A stretch of 64,000 nucleotides of DNA from Dermanyssus gallinae (GCA_003439945.1 QVRM01002204.1:124001-188000); one strand, 5' to 3'; counted from the stretch's first letter, positions 21,956-34,380 are shown. Made by a program: numbers and translations. The notes: a model not told the origin generated them from the letters alone.

Positions 21956-23930
21956 TTGGCCGCCGCAGGAATTGCACCGCAGCTCGACCAACCTAACGTC
22001 GTTGCTTCAAATGCGGTGAACCAGAACACGTCGCAAAGGGCTGCACAGCTAATGTTATGTGCCATGTGTAACATATATGAACTACTACGGCCGTACGACG
22101 CAGTGCCCAGCATACAGCCAACCGGTCACAAACCTTCGAGAATACCATAAACAAAGTTACAGGTAACATTAAAATACCACAAATAAACCTCCACAGAGCC
22201 ATGGAGCATACGGCCTGGCGCTTCAATTCGCGGCCGAAAATATATAATAGTAATAACATAAGGCTCCTACTTCTCTTCGAGGCCTCTGTAACCACAGCTT
22301 TCTGGACCCCACGCTAGCAACAAGTTCTTCTCAATCCCCCACAAGGTATTCCCCACAAATCCATGCCCCACCTCAATGGGCTAAGGCACGCGCTTCTCTT
22401 TTATTACCACTTCTAACTTCGCGAACTACTCATTGTATATTTCTCCGAACTCCACCCTACAGGATTACGAGAACTTCCTCGACTAACTCGACCAACGAGC
22501 ATCCGCGACTACATAAAGTCGAGGAGACTTTAATCCGGCCTTTGGCCCCAGGGCACACCTTCGCCACTTCCCGCTTTGCCTTACCTTAGAGCCGATCTCA
22601 ATCCCGTTCTAAACTGAAACTCAAAGTTCAAACTAAACGCGTTTAATACGCTTTTGTTGGACGCCGTACAACAAAGGCGTATCCTCCTACTTACGACGTA
22701 TCCTAGCATCGTACCTAAAAGACCAAGCATCTACCTACAAAGGCGTGAACGATGCATCACCCTCGAAGGGTTCGCACTGGAACAACTCTATGAAATATAA
22801 CCCACGATGGAATACTTAGGTTCCCTAATTCCCGGGTGCTTATTCCGTCGCCTACGCAGGCAATTTGGCAGTGATCGTGACCGTTCGTGCCGAGAATCTG
22901 CTGAAAGAAAAAGCAGCAGCTAACGGAGCCCTGGCGGTTATCCGGTAATGCCTCTACAGACTACGTCTCGAACAGGCTTCACAAAAAACGCAAGGGAATT
23001 CTCTTGAACGGCTTTTAAAAAGCCCTTTACAGAATCCAAAATTACGCCTGGAAGGGCACCCAGTAACATCCACACCCATGGTCAAGTACTTGGACGTGAT
23101 CCTAAGTAGTGCTCTCTCACAGGAATATCTCATGTGTTTTACGACGGCAAAAAAAGCTGCCAAAGCCTCAACAGAGCAACCGACTTTCGGCGCCGTCTGT
23201 TGGCATCAGTAGTGGGTATTATCATGCTATATCATGCCGCACCCTTATAGTAGCGCACGACTACCAGGGTTACAACACGACGCCTTCTCAACAATAGTTA
23301 AAAACCTATCGCCGCTCAGCATCGCACGAGTAGGTCGACTGGCTTCCACAGCGGCCGTACAAGTCCCCTCAAGACAGATTCCCTGGGACCTGAGAGTAAA
23401 AAAAATGAACCTCAAGATGCCTCTCAACTAGCGTCCGTACGGAGGGACTACAGTCAGCAGAACAGATAATCTAATCAAATGGGGCTAGCAATGGGGAGCA
23501 ATCCAGTCGGGCCACCCTGTATACTGGACAAAACCAATACTCGCTGATCTAAAAGAATGTTACAGCCGTAAACACGACTCGCTTACCTACCCACTCGTAA
23601 AACTGCCACGGTGGCTGCTTTCAGTGATACCTACATCGCATTCATACAGCTCACTCCCCTTATGCCGTATGGGAAATTCAGAAAAGGCGCTGCTACAAGC
23701 ACTGCGGCTTTTTTCAATAGTGAGCGAGAGCTAATGCCTCGGAACCTAAGATTGGAAAGTCCCCTGGCATGACACTGTCCTTGTAGAGGCGCTCCTCAAG
23801 GATCGCGAAGTCTGGTTTATAGTAAGACGATTATCGCCGTGCAAGGTAGAGCAGCCTTATTGGCAAGATAAAAGGACAGTACTACGGCCACCTCCGATAA
23901 AAGACAAAGTGGACGAGTGGATTTGAGTGT
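21956..23930 (+). mobile_element. degraded R1-like non-LTR retrotransposon
   Basis: The order of remnants is that of an R1/LOA-type LINE. A CCHC zinc knuckle (CFKCGEPEHVAKGC, 22003-22044) ends ORF1. An ORF2 start resembling IKIPQINLHRA lies near 22170. An endonuclease trace with GDFN-like sequence lies near 22530. A reverse transcriptase fragment (SYLRRILASYLKDQ) lies near 22695, and a KYLDVILSS motif near 23085. A post-RT region with LLASVVGIIMLYHAAP-like sequence follows. Many stops and frameshifts show it has long been inactive. No target duplication was identified. Confidence 0.75.
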
Positions 23931-24007
23931 GTTTTTGAGCCCTACAGTACTTTTTTTTTACAACGACGCCCGGCGCACATCATACATTTAACTAGTGTAC
24001 TTCATTA

Positions 24008-24047
<40 letters not shown>

Positions 24048-26040
24048 TACTTTAAACAATTTGACCTAAACGACATTCTTTTTTCGAGCAATTATGGCAC
24101 TTACGGAACTCGCAGGTTAATGCCGATTGCCGGCCATCTATAGAGGTGATATTTTTCAGTACTACAAACGGTGAAATACCAGAACAATTGTGTGAAATTA
24201 TCTATGGAATATGCTAAATTGATTCATGAGCATTATAATCAAGAGACGTTTTTACATGTCCTCAAATTGGAGAGGTACACTACGCTTGGAACCTTTCCGG
24301 CCAAAAAATGCGCATCTGGATAATATGACAACTGGCTACGTAGAAGGTGGGATTTTTAACGTCCGGACAATATCAGCAGCGCCGAGCAAACAAACAATAA
24401 TTTTATAACAACACGCCCTTAGCAAAGTAAATTATCCATATCCCCTTTCCAGAGCAGATGTAGAGACCTGCTTCGCTTTCATTGTGTTTCTTAGGCACAA
24501 CCCAGATTAAGAATTTAAGCAAGCATTCGAAAGATAATCGGTTTCTTTGCACGAATGCCTCTGGGACCTAATTTAGGTCATACATATATATATATATATA
24601 TATAGTCGTGTTTTGTCCACGATCCCTAACTTGCGCCTTTTGTTTAATCAAAAATTCGCTAGGTTAGATCTGCTTATACTGCTTTGCCGCGGCCACTCTA
24701 AGGAACCACGTAATTAGCGTTTTATGGTTTTGTCTTTTTCATCTCTTCGGTTTCGCGTTTCAGGCTTTTGTCTTGTTCTTTATCATGCGTCTTCGTGCCG
24801 CTATACTCAGAGTCTCAAGTTATTTATTGTGCTGCGAGAGAACTGAATAACGATATCTGCATCATTAGCTCGCTTCCTAATAAGAACACTTCCTGAGGCG
24901 CGCCTGCGCGCTATCGAAACACTCGTTTCTCGCACAATTTTTTGGACAGTTGAAGCCGTAAGTCCCCCTCGCGCGCGTTGTGCTCCCTATCGCCTCTTCA
25001 TAAGGACACGGTCGGGGCACGGCGGCCCACACTCTGCCTAGTGTTTGCAATATGGCTTCACGCTCCCTAAGTAAGCTGAACCGCTTCCATCTGTCCACCA
25101 CTCTGCTTTCGCAGACCAGTCACGAGGATATGAGACAGGAGATTTTGCGACGCTAGAAGCGGAGTGTGCAGATTGCCTGCTCACACCTGCACACGTAGCG
25201 TTACGAGTAAAGTTTACAGAAGACGTTGTGGACATGTTGTTGCCCGCGCCACCACGCAACGGGAGAATACGCAGCTGAGACAAAGGCACTTAACATCAAA
25301 CGACAACATCGGTATCGATTACCGTTACACATGACGATGGTCACAATAATAATTACGACGACGACGACGATGATGATATGATGATGTTGGTGATGATGAT
25401 GCTGGCTTATGCTAAGCAATGTTATTGCTACGTAGACATTAAAAGATATTTCGATTGCGCTGCGACCTTTCGAGCTGGAGGCGACTGGTAGCCCCTCTGT
25501 TCCCTCGAACATACATATTTCGGCACGGCCATGCCGGTAACGCAAACTAACCGGGCTAGCGACATGCGACACATATGAGAAGTTTCCTCCGGTCTCGGGG
25601 GGTCAACGTAGTAGTGCAATCCGCAGAGTGATGGAAAGCACGAGTGTGGGACAGTGGTTTACGTACAACTGATGTACGTCAGGGGTGCGAGTCGCGGGGG
25701 GGGGGGGGGGATGCGAAGATGGTGGTGGCGGTGTCCATTGCAATGGGCACGATGAAGCAAGCCGGCAGTGAGAAAGACGCGAGAAAGAGACTCAGAGACT
25801 CTGAAGTGCGCCACGTCAGAGGAGAAGAGTTAGTTTAGTAAGTGAGTGAGTTGATGAGTTGATTGGTTGGTTGGTTGGTTGCTGGCTTGCTAGACGGATA
25901 GGTATGTAGGTCGGCTGCTTGACAGATATTGCTTTAGAGCGACGACCGGCAACAACGAAAAAGCGGGCAGTTGTCGTCGAGTTAAGCAGGCGGCAAAAGA
26001 GCGCGCGCTCGGCGTACTCTATTGTTCGTGCCGAGTTGGG
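23931..26040. other. non-coding, TA arrays and a poly-G run
   Basis: TA arrays at 24009-24043 and 24582-24604, GAC/GAT repeats near 25355-25405, and a G run at about 25696-25710. An open frame without Met at 25077-25278 (+) has plausible splice signals but no recognisable domain. Confidence 0.5.
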
Positions 26041-26055
26041 TTTGGCCGCCACATT

Positions 26056-26167
26056 GTGTTTGCTGCTGCTGCTGTTTCGCCGTCGTCACCACCGCCGTAC
26101 AGTAGCTGCCGTCGTGACAACGTAGCTTTGTTGTTGTTGTTGTTATTGTTGCTGTTGTTGTCGTTGT

Positions 26168-26223
<56 letters not shown>

Positions 26224-26250
26224 TTGCTGCTGCCTCTGTTGTTGCTTATA
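26056..26250. repeat. CTG/TTG tract (polyQ-type on the minus strand)
   Basis: Almost pure TTG/CTG triplets. Read on the minus strand, one frame gives about 30 Gln with two Arg interruptions, preceded by AVRDAVELFAYK, and then hits a TAA that differs from CAA by one base. Read on the plus strand it is polyleucine. It could be a decayed or mis-read polyQ exon or simply a microsatellite. Confidence 0.8.
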
Positions 26251-26840
26251 TGCGAACAACTCTACTGCGTCTCTGACGGCAGAACCACAACCTGCTAGTC
26301 AGCCTATATTTTTCTTACGTCTGCCGACCCGCCTGCCCTCTGTCCTCCATGCCCACGCTTCACGGACACGAGAACGAGACAACGCCGACCGCGACAGGCA
26401 CCGAGACGAGGACACGAATGTACGAAATTCAAATAACATCTCTCTTTCAGAGCCACTGCGCGATATACGCTGGTCGTAAAATGAAAACCAACGCCAGATC
26501 GGGTTACAAACGAACGAACGAACAAACAACGCTTCTTGCTGGATGCGAAGGAACTAGGAACTATCGGTAAATGCAGGTGAGAAAAAGAGACCGAGAGAGA
26601 GAGAGATAGAGCGGCGGCGGCGGCGGAGATACAACAGTCATGTATCGGCGCAATCACTTATGTATAAATATCTATCCGCGGCACATACCTGATTGATCTG
26701 ATGTCAGTATATCATAAATATAGTATGTTGTGAGTGTGTTTAAAGTATACGACACACATCGTATATATATATATATGTATACGACACACATCGTATATAT
26801 ATATATATATATATATACACATCTACATATACATATATAC
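26251..26840. other. non-coding, GA-rich tract and duplicated TA unit
   Basis: GA-rich run at about 26580-26610. Two copies of a roughly 28-base unit (GTATACGACACACATCG followed by TA repeats) at about 26745-26815, immediately before a SINE-A copy. Confidence 0.6.
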
Positions 26841-26841
26841 C

Positions 26842-27027
26842 GAGCAAGATGGCTTAGTGGCAAAGCCTTTGCCTTGCATTCGGGAAGGGTTCGAGTCCCA
26901 GGCCGGCCACTCTTAAATTGATTTCTAATTTAGACAAGGTAAATGCCAGAGTGGAATAAAAATTAGTTATGGCATGAAAATACCGTACACGGGCTTTAGC
27001 CTTACGGAAAATCTTAAAAAAAAAAAA
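26842..27027 (+). mobile_element. SINE-A copy 2
   Basis: Full head with A box TGGCTTAGTGGC and a good B box (GGGTTCGAGTCCC), plus the complete body and an A-run of about 12. It starts straight after a TA-rich stretch. Confidence 0.82.
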
Positions 27028-27139
27028 TATAATATATATATATATATATATATGGAGAGAGAGAATAAATATTATATTAATCTTCTTCCCTTAATATTTC
27101 CTCACCGTTCCATGCTCCATGTTACAAGGACACCTAAGG

Positions 27140-27218
27140 TGTTCCGTAAGGCTAATGCCCGGGAATTATTAGTGGGTCTCGAACCCAGGCTTCCCGAATG
27201 CAAAGCTATAAGGCTTAG
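27140..27218 (-). mobile_element. SINE-A copy, short, inverted
   Basis: On the minus strand it reads TTTGCATTCGGGAAGCC, GGGTTCGAGACCC and then directly GCATTAGCCTTACGG. The head and the far end of the body are joined with the middle missing. Confidence 0.65.

Positions 27219-27224
<6 letters not shown>

Positions 27225-27299
<75 letters not shown>
27225..27299. repeat. TA array, about 75 bp
   Basis: The longest uninterrupted TA run in the window. It sits between the inverted SINE-A and the next forward SINE-A. Confidence 0.95.
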
Positions 27300-27301
<2 letters not shown>

Positions 27302-27309
27302 ATACAACC

Positions 27310-27485
27310 GAGCAAAATGGCTTAGTGGCAAAGCCTTTGCCTTGCATTCGGGAGGACTGGGTTCGAGATCCAGACCGGCCACTCCTAAATTGGTTTGCAT
27401 GGTTTCCAATTTAGACAAGGTTAATGCCGCAGTGGACAAAAATAGCCATGACATAAAAAAACGTACACGGGCAATAGGAAAAAAA
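27310..27485 (+). mobile_element. SINE-A copy 3
   Basis: Nearly identical to the 15639 copy over head and body (GGCTTAGTGGCAAAGCC, GGGTTCGAGATCC). The body is slightly shorter and ends GTACACGGGCAATAGG. Confidence 0.8.
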
Positions 27486-28004
27486 CACATGCAAAAACCT
27501 AGACTCGAGTATCGAAAAGCCTTTTTAACAACATTCGTGTACATACATACGAATGTCACTGACGCAAGGCAAAAAACGAACAACGATGACCGAAGTGCCG
27601 AAAGCCGCAGAAGGAAATGTAGAACAAGAAGAAGAAGAAGAGGAAGAAGGAAAAGTCCACTCACTTTGCACAACCACCACTACCACAACCTTTTGCACTA
27701 GTCGAAGTAGTAGTAGTAGTAGTAGTAGGTCGTAATGGAAGTATTAGTAGCCTTGCAGTCCGTTCGAAGCTGCTGCTGCAGCAGCTGTTGCCGTATTTTG
27801 CTGTGTCGTCGTCGTTCGTCGTCGTGCGATGGGTGCCTTGGAGTAGTTTCGACCGACAACAGAGATAAGATGATGCTGACAACAACACCAATAACCACGG
27901 CAGCGGCGTAACAAACTCCTGTGTGTCTTCTGCGACGATGGCGGTGGCTTGGCACGCGGTGGGACCTTTTATGCGGACGGAACGGCTGGCGTGTTGCCGC
28001 TCAC

Positions 28005-28399
28005 GGCTCGTGGTGACCCCCGGGCACGCGCGGACCGGCGCTACAAGCGCCGCTGGTAGCAGCAGTAGCAGCAGCAGGGACAGCAGCAGCAGCAGCGGCG
28101 GCGGCAGGACCGGGCTGTGAGCCCTGCAAACAGCCGAGGGGTTCCGAGCCTTGGGGGTGCGCCCACGGCCTATGTGCCAGTGGGCCGGCTGCTGTGGCGC
28201 TGCCAAGCTGGCCCCTCCTACTCAGCCGCCGAGAGCAGGCAGGACAGGCGGGCTCTGATGGCACGACAACCGCCGCGGGCCCCATCGTTGTCATGGTTGT
28301 CGTGGTCGTTGCCGTGGTTGTTGTGGTCGTTGTCGTGGTTGTTGTGGTCGTCGTCGTCGTTGGCGGCGGCGGCGGCGACGACGACGGCGGCTTCATCAT
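28005..28399 (-). CDS. possible GC-rich coding exon, unidentified
   Basis: The minus-strand frame runs from tandem Met codons (MMKPPSSSP) through polyproline and polythreonine. It continues through a non-repetitive stretch with CPACSRRLSRRGQ and an Ala-rich run, ending HHEP at a strong donor (CC followed by GTGAGC). The region is much richer in GC and CpG than its surroundings. These are traits of exons of arthropod regulatory proteins, but no DNA-binding or other domain is visible, no partner exon was found, and other frames are also open because of the triplet repeats. Confidence 0.3.
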
Positions 28400-28619
28400 C
28401 GCGGACCTCCGTCCTCGTCGCTGTGGTCGTTCTTCGTCGGCCTACAACGCACAACAGATATCTAGCAACGCGTCTCGGTGTGTCGTGGTTGGAGCGGCGG
28501 CGACGGCAGCGGTGGTAACAAGCAAGGCTAGGCACAACTGGTGTCGACAGAACTCCTACCGTCCAATAGACACATGGATTGGATAGCGAATAACTATTGG
28601 ATCAGAGGGAGAGTGTAAG

Positions 28620-30058
28620 AGAAGGGGTAGGGCAGAAAGGAGGAGAAGGAGAAGCGAAAACAAAAACGAGATTGAGACAGAGAGAGAGAGAGGAATAAGG
28701 AAAATTAAAAGACTTTAGGCAGAGAGTAGGCGAAATCGTGAGCGGAAAACGTGTAAGCTATGAAATAGTGTGATAGAAAACCGGTAAAAAAGAAGGCGAG
28801 CAAGTAATGTGTTCCAGAACGCAACGATAAAATTCAGTTGGCCCAGGCCCGTTAGTCCCACTGGTGGGAAAGAAGGGCTCACGAGTGATGTTAGAGAATG
28901 ATGATGATGATGTTGTCGTCGTTGTTGTTGTTGTTGCCTTTATCGAGGCAACTCATAGAGTTGTTTTTGTCATCGGAAGTGGATCCGATCGCGTCGACTC
29001 TCGGCGGTCGGCGATCGGGCAAAGGACAGCGTATCGAGCGACGCCTAAGCCCGAAGCTCCACACAAGACGTTTGAACGTAATGCGACTGCGACTGACCCG
29101 ATCTAGTCGTGCAAGAAGCCGGCTAGCCGTAGCAACACCAACAGCGACAGCATGGGCGACTTGTTCAGTCCTGTTCAACTGGCTAAATAAAGACATCGAG
29201 AGAGAGAAAGATACCCAGTCGTGGCAGAGACAGCACGAGAAAAATCCTGTTGCCTATTCCGGTCACTGAGTAACAGTAAGCGACCGAGACGAGTGCGACG
29301 ATGCTATGCGCACGTGCAGACGGGCAGACGCGACTGATGGCCAGTTAACAAGCTAGCGGGCAAATGATCTCATTGTTTAACTAACTAACTAACTAAGAAG
29401 CTAACAAGCCAACCTAATGAACTAACTTAGCTTCAACATAAACTGGCTGTCAGCGGATGAGGAAAAACACAAGGGCACACACACACACACACCCGCACAC
29501 AGGCCTAGCATTTTTCCATGAATAGTATATGCGCGGACAAGTGTACCGCTAGAATGTGAGCCGTGTCTGCAACCTAGCCGGCTGACACATAGAAAAAAAA
29601 ACAAAAAAATATGTATACATTGTTCGGATATTCGGATAAAGAAAGAGAGCAATACTAAGAGTGGACGGTCGGCTAGAAAGCGGCTGCCGCGTGACATTTC
29701 TTCCCGATTTACCTTTGAAAGGCGCATAATCACGGCAGACGTGACACGCTTTGCGGGTATGGTTTTAGTTCCAGGAACTTACAACAGATGGGCTCGCTAC
29801 AAGAATGTCGGAGTCGTCTCAGAGGTGTCGAGATCAACGAGGAGAATCACATCAACAACAACAACAACGACGACGGCGTCCACTACATTAACAACGACAA
29901 CACAGCCACAGCTATTTTTCTGGACTGGCCTCCACTAGCAACTCTGCTACTCTTCCGCTACCACGAAACCTTCATCGCCTTCCTCTAGCTGTACTTATAT
30001 GTAAAGATAATTGTAACTAAACTTATAAATAAAGACATCTTAGTAGATGTAGTAGTCG
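28620..30058. other. non-coding, GA-rich and triplet repeats
   Basis: GA-rich stretch 28610-28700, GTT/GTC triplets near 28895-28940, a (CTAA)n run near 29385-29400 and an (AC)n run near 29475-29495. No supported gene. Confidence 0.5.
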
Positions 30059-30068
30059 TAATAGAAAG

Positions 30069-30245
30069 ATGGAGCCCGGTGGTATGGTGGCTTAAGTCTG
30101 CGCCTTGCAACCGGAGGAAACACATAGGTGCGCGGGTTCGAGCCCCACCGTTGCACATTTGTATTTATGGGGGTGCGTCAATGAAGCAATGTGAACAACA
30201 ATTCCGTGGACGTTAAATCTTGGCGGAAGGTCAGCCCGAATAACT
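30069..30245 (+). mobile_element. SINE-B with perfect 10-bp target-site duplication
   Basis: The tRNA-like head begins GAGCCCGGTGG and has an unusually long stretch between the anticodon-like loop and the B box (GCGGGTTCGAGCCCC), like a long variable arm. The body contains TTTGTATTTATGGGGG and ends GGTCAGCCCGAA. TAATAGAAAG occurs at 30059-30068 and again at 30246-30255, directly flanking the element. That proves insertion by target-primed retrotransposition. Confidence 0.88.
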
Positions 30246-30255
30246 TAATAGAAAG

Positions 30256-32358
30256 GTAGAAGAAACACTAATACATGTAGCGGAAAGGCTGGCCATAGTA
30301 TAGAAACAAAAGGATGGACACTTAGTTTACGTTCGTACGTGCGCACCGTGTATCCGTGTTTGTCTGCCTGCCCTATCTGCGTGTCTTTATCGCAGTGCGC
30401 ACCCGCTTTGTAACTGGGATGAGCGCATCGCCCGTGATAGCAGCTTTGTTCATCCTCTCTCTTTATTCGCATGGAGAGCGGGGCAGGGGGGTGCTGCGGG
30501 GCTTACGCCTCCTTCAAACGTCCGCCCCTAACTTGCTGATGCTTTACTCTAGCTACTCACCCATAACGCCTCCACTAACAACATCTAGTTCTATGATTGT
30601 TGCAGTCAAATACTACTGCTCCTACCATGCCTATCCCAATTCAAGAGCCGTTCGACGCTTATTAGCGCTCATAAACGCTGCTAGCGCTGCTCTGTTTGTG
30701 GCAGTGTGGCCGGGGGAGGAGGGGGGGGGGGGGCGTAACAGCAGGGGTGTGACTGACGCAAGTGGGTATCCTTGCCTTCCAAAGAGGAGGCGAATTTATT
30801 CACTCGTATTTATTAGGCTCACTTCGGGTACGTGACCCTAACGACGCTTGACAAAAGCAGACGACGAGCGAAAAGAAAGGCAGAAAGAAAGGCGGCGATT
30901 AAGTTGCACACTTTGCACACGGGCGTCAAAGACGTCCCAAACTAACCCCGAAAACTAGTCTAGTTCGACCCCTGTCGCGGACGCGGAGAAGACGCAGTAA
31001 ACTGTCAAACGCGTTAGCCTTGTCGTGTGAAGGGAAACTCCACTTGTGATTACCGACTGACTGACTGGCGGCGATTCGGAGCGGCATGCGGGTGCATGTG
31101 ACTGCCTTCATCGCACTCTTGTTCTTTGTGCTCGTGTGAGCGAGGTTTGCACCACAATACAGCTGGGGCTCGTGACCCACCGAATAGATGAGGGTGACCG
31201 GCTTTGTCCACGTACGGTCCGCGAGCAGAACACAATATACTATTCTCTCCGTACTTGCTTGCGCATAGTGTCGAGCGCCCTCAGTGGGAATACGACGGAT
31301 TACCATGGCCGTAGGGTAGTCGTGAGGACCGACGAGAATGTGTGGCTCTATATTACGCCTCCGCTACTACTACTCACACAGCAGTGAGGAACAGCACTTA
31401 ATTTCAATTTCTGAGAACAATTTGTGTGCGTTTCCTTTCATTTGTTTCTCGGTAAACACGATGTGAACCATATGCACAAACGGTGTTTGGTGACATGAAA
31501 TGACCCTTAAAATGCATGGCATATTTAGATTTAGACTCGCCTAAACAAGTGTCCTTTTCTAGGTACTGTTCCGTACCACACAAGGTAGGAGACATGGCTA
31601 GGAAGATTTCCGGAGTAGCTTGCATTTGAGGCCATTGAATTTGTTTAATTAGCCCAGCTCCTAGTATAACAGCTTGTAGATTTTGCTATGGCATTGTTGA
31701 TTGCAATGACCATGGTCTCACACACTATGATCCGACAATACTAGTACAATTAGAACGCAGCCACTTGTCCGTTCGAGAAAAGTATCAACTTATTCCCACA
31801 TGGGACTAGACTTTAGGCGACTGGACCGGTAATTTTTTGTCGTTCACCTCTAACGGCAATTAATTGTTTACCCTCTGGCTGAAGGCCTATACTTTCCTAG
31901 GTAGTTACACTTCCGAAACAACGTTTAACATTATATTAGATCAGGCTCCCTACCAGCAATCCAGAAACATCTCAATATAAACATTTTCTAAAAACGCATA
32001 AAGTGATAACTACCCGTCCCCTTTAAGCCATTAAGGAAGTTCGATTCAAGTACTTGCACGCATCGTGTCTGCAATTGTCGTTGTTGTTGTTGATGTTGCT
32101 ATGTACAGCACTTAAAACACTGTCACTGTGGCATGTGAAGGCAGGTAATACGATTCCATTGGCGCCATTGGGGTTAGTATGGTCGACTAAAAGTTTGACG
32201 AGCTTAAAGGTTTAAAAAGTCCGCCTCTATGTTTACGTCACCACGCATTTTCGCCGCTCTTGCGTAAAGCCATCGGCGGGAATGTCACAGCAGGGCCGCT
32301 TTAGTTTTGACCTCAGCCTATCGACGTGTATATTTATGTATATTATGCGTCAGAAGGT
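30256..32358. other. non-coding, nothing recognised
   Basis: GC-variable sequence with a G run at about 30718-30731. Several frames of 100-160 codons (for example 30356-30835 +) lack domains, are low in structure and are probably chance. Confidence 0.45.
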
Positions 32359-32368
32359 AGCTATACAG

Positions 32369-32558
32369 TCGAGCCCGGTGACGTGGTGGGTACCCTCGTC
32401 TGCGCCTCGCGACCGGAGGAGACACATAGGTGCGCGGGTTCGAGCCCCACCGTTGCGCATTTGTATTTATGGGGGTCCGTCTATGAAGCAATGCGAAAAG
32501 CAGTGCCACGGACGTTGCATCTTGGCTGAGAGTCAGCCCAGAAGGTATTTTTTTAACC
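32369..32558 (+). mobile_element. SINE-B copy 2 with perfect 10-bp target-site duplication
   Basis: Same head and body as the 30069 copy (GCGGGTTCGAGCCCCACCG, ATTTGTATTTATGGGGG, GAGTCAGCCCAG). It is flanked by AGCTATACAG at 32359-32368 and 32559-32568. Confidence 0.88.
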
Positions 32559-32699
32559 AGCTATACAGATATTTGTATATACCTACAGTCCCCTAGGGGG
32601 GTTTGATCCAAACACTACTGCCGCCTGAAGACGAATGCTTCCTGATAACTTGACGTTGCGTGAGTAGAATAACGTAGCGGATTGGCGCAATTCATCGCT

Positions 32700-33010
32700 G
32701 CGTTTTGGGGAACGAGCTGCTTCTCCGTGTACCACCGATTGCAAACATATAATCGATGCCGAAAGCCTCTACCTAGAAACTGACAGCGGGCCGGGGTGGC
32801 TGACGCCTGACTTTCGCGTCGCGTAGAACAATCATTGGATGCAATTTTGCGTTGGGACACATTCTTGTCGGATGTCTAGGAAATGGCACACAATTCTGGG
32901 CTAGGGGGGGGGGGAGAAGAATACGAATTTAGTGAGTTTGTGAGTCCCACACTAGCTGGTGACAGCTGCTAGCAACGCTTATTTAGATTAGATAGACACA
33001 TATGGATTAT
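32700..33010 (+). mobile_element. R1-like LINE 3' end with C-terminal trace
   Basis: The 32800s hold a degenerate C-terminal frame, followed by the family 3' UTR: GAAGAATACGAATTTAGTGAG, GTGAGTCCCACACTAGCTGG, TGACAGCTGCTAGC. The same blocks appear at 19226 and 62590. Confidence 0.55.
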
Positions 33011-33240
33011 GCATTCTTCAAACGTTCCAGAAACAAAACATCCTAGTGGTATTTTGTACGGTACAAGCGACTTAAAATTTTGCTATTTCTAGGTTGGTGT
33101 TGTTTAGGTGTTTGTTTAGGTAGATAAACACATATGGATTATGCATTCTTCAAACTTTCAGAAACAAAACATCCTAGTGGTATTTTGTACGGTACAAGCA
33201 ACTTAAAATTTTGCTCTTTCTAGGTTGGTGTTGTTTAGGT
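32990..33240 (+). repeat. 132-bp tandem duplication at a LINE 3' end
   Basis: Two units (32990-33121 and 33122-33240) differ at only a few positions. Each starts AGATA(G/A)ACACATATGGATT and contains TAGTGGTATTTTGTACGG. The first overlaps the LINE 3' end, so the duplication is at or just beyond the element terminus. Confidence 0.85.
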
Positions 33241-34380
33241 AGTGCCGACCCTATCCGCGCTTCCCACTTCTCGAAAAGTGTTCGCTTTATCATATAACTA
33301 TAACAACAGTAATACATGTTGTCCACGAGCAACAACAGGAACAATAATGCTTGACTATAGTTAAGTCTTGTTGCTCTCGTTATACTTTATTATTGGCCGA
33401 CATTTGGAAGATGGGACAGCTAGCTATAAATGTACCTTGTATTTAGTGAATGATTGAGTGCTGATTATATGTGGCGACGACTAAAAACGAACGGATACCC
33501 TGTTATACAGTGTGCCAACAAGAAAAGTTCAAAGCTAAGTCTAATGCGGGTAAGCCAGTTCGGTTCGTTGACACTAAGGTCTGTCGGCCGAAGTTTCAAC
33601 ATGTGACTTTCAGCATTCTAGGGCAGTATTTATACAGACCTCAGGTTAACGTACGGTGGACGATGACCCCCGAGATGTGTGGGGCACGAGCACAGCTATT
33701 GGCGTTCACCGACGGAGAATGACTCAATCACGCCCCAAGGTAAAGGAATAGCCGACCTCAATCGCTAACACCGTTCAAAAGAGCGTCACACCTATGCAAT
33801 AGGGGTGCGGTCAGGAGTTCCGAATAGTTCGAGGCGTAGGAGGATAGAACTGAATGTGGTGAAAGGACCAGCGGCTTCGCTGGCACACTTCGCGAGACCC
33901 GATGTCCTCATACGCATACGATTCGACGACGCTTCTTAACGCCAGTAAATGAAATTTTCTTTCATCAAGGCTTCTATGGCAAGTCTGCTCTTGCGCTCTG
34001 CTCAGCTACATTGAATAGCCGGCTGTGGTTAGCATCGCTGTAGGCCCTGTGACGGCCGGCAGGGCCTGTATGTTCTATATGGTCAGCAGGACCTGTATGT
34101 CCTATACACATTGACAGCTTCTAGAAGGATCATCTAGGCATGCGACGACACCTTCAAGATAGGCGGTGATATTCACTGACGGTAATTCTTGCTGTGACCA
34201 ATCAGCTCGTCAAATTGTAAAAACGGGAATGTGGATATGCATCAAGCTGCTCAAGCGGTACCTGTTGCAGTAAAAGGCGAGGGCCGCGGGCTTAAGTCAT
34301 GGACTGGCAGGACCTTATCCTAGAACTTATACTATTCTACCTACGCAGACTCAAGCAGATGATATAATCGTTTCATCAAA
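33241..34380. other. non-coding, nothing recognised
   Basis: Short duplicated phrase near 34050-34105 (CAGGGCCTGTATGTTCTATA and CAGGACCTGTATGTCCTATA). An 83-codon frame at 33471 (+) has no domain. Confidence 0.45.

Noticed and set aside
25077..25278. Met-less frame (SAFADQSRGYETGDFATLEA and onward) with plausible acceptor and donor
   Set aside because: Reads like coding sequence but matches no family I know, and no flanking exon in phase was found.
27661..28206. 181-codon minus-strand frame
   Set aside because: Passes through triplet repeats in a different frame from the better candidate at 28005-28399; no domain.
30069..30150. functional tRNA with long variable arm
   Set aside because: Same reasoning: repeated with an identical non-tRNA body and target-site duplications.
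30356..30835. 159-codon plus-strand frame
   Set aside because: No domain, odd composition, unsupported start; probably chance in GC-richer DNA.
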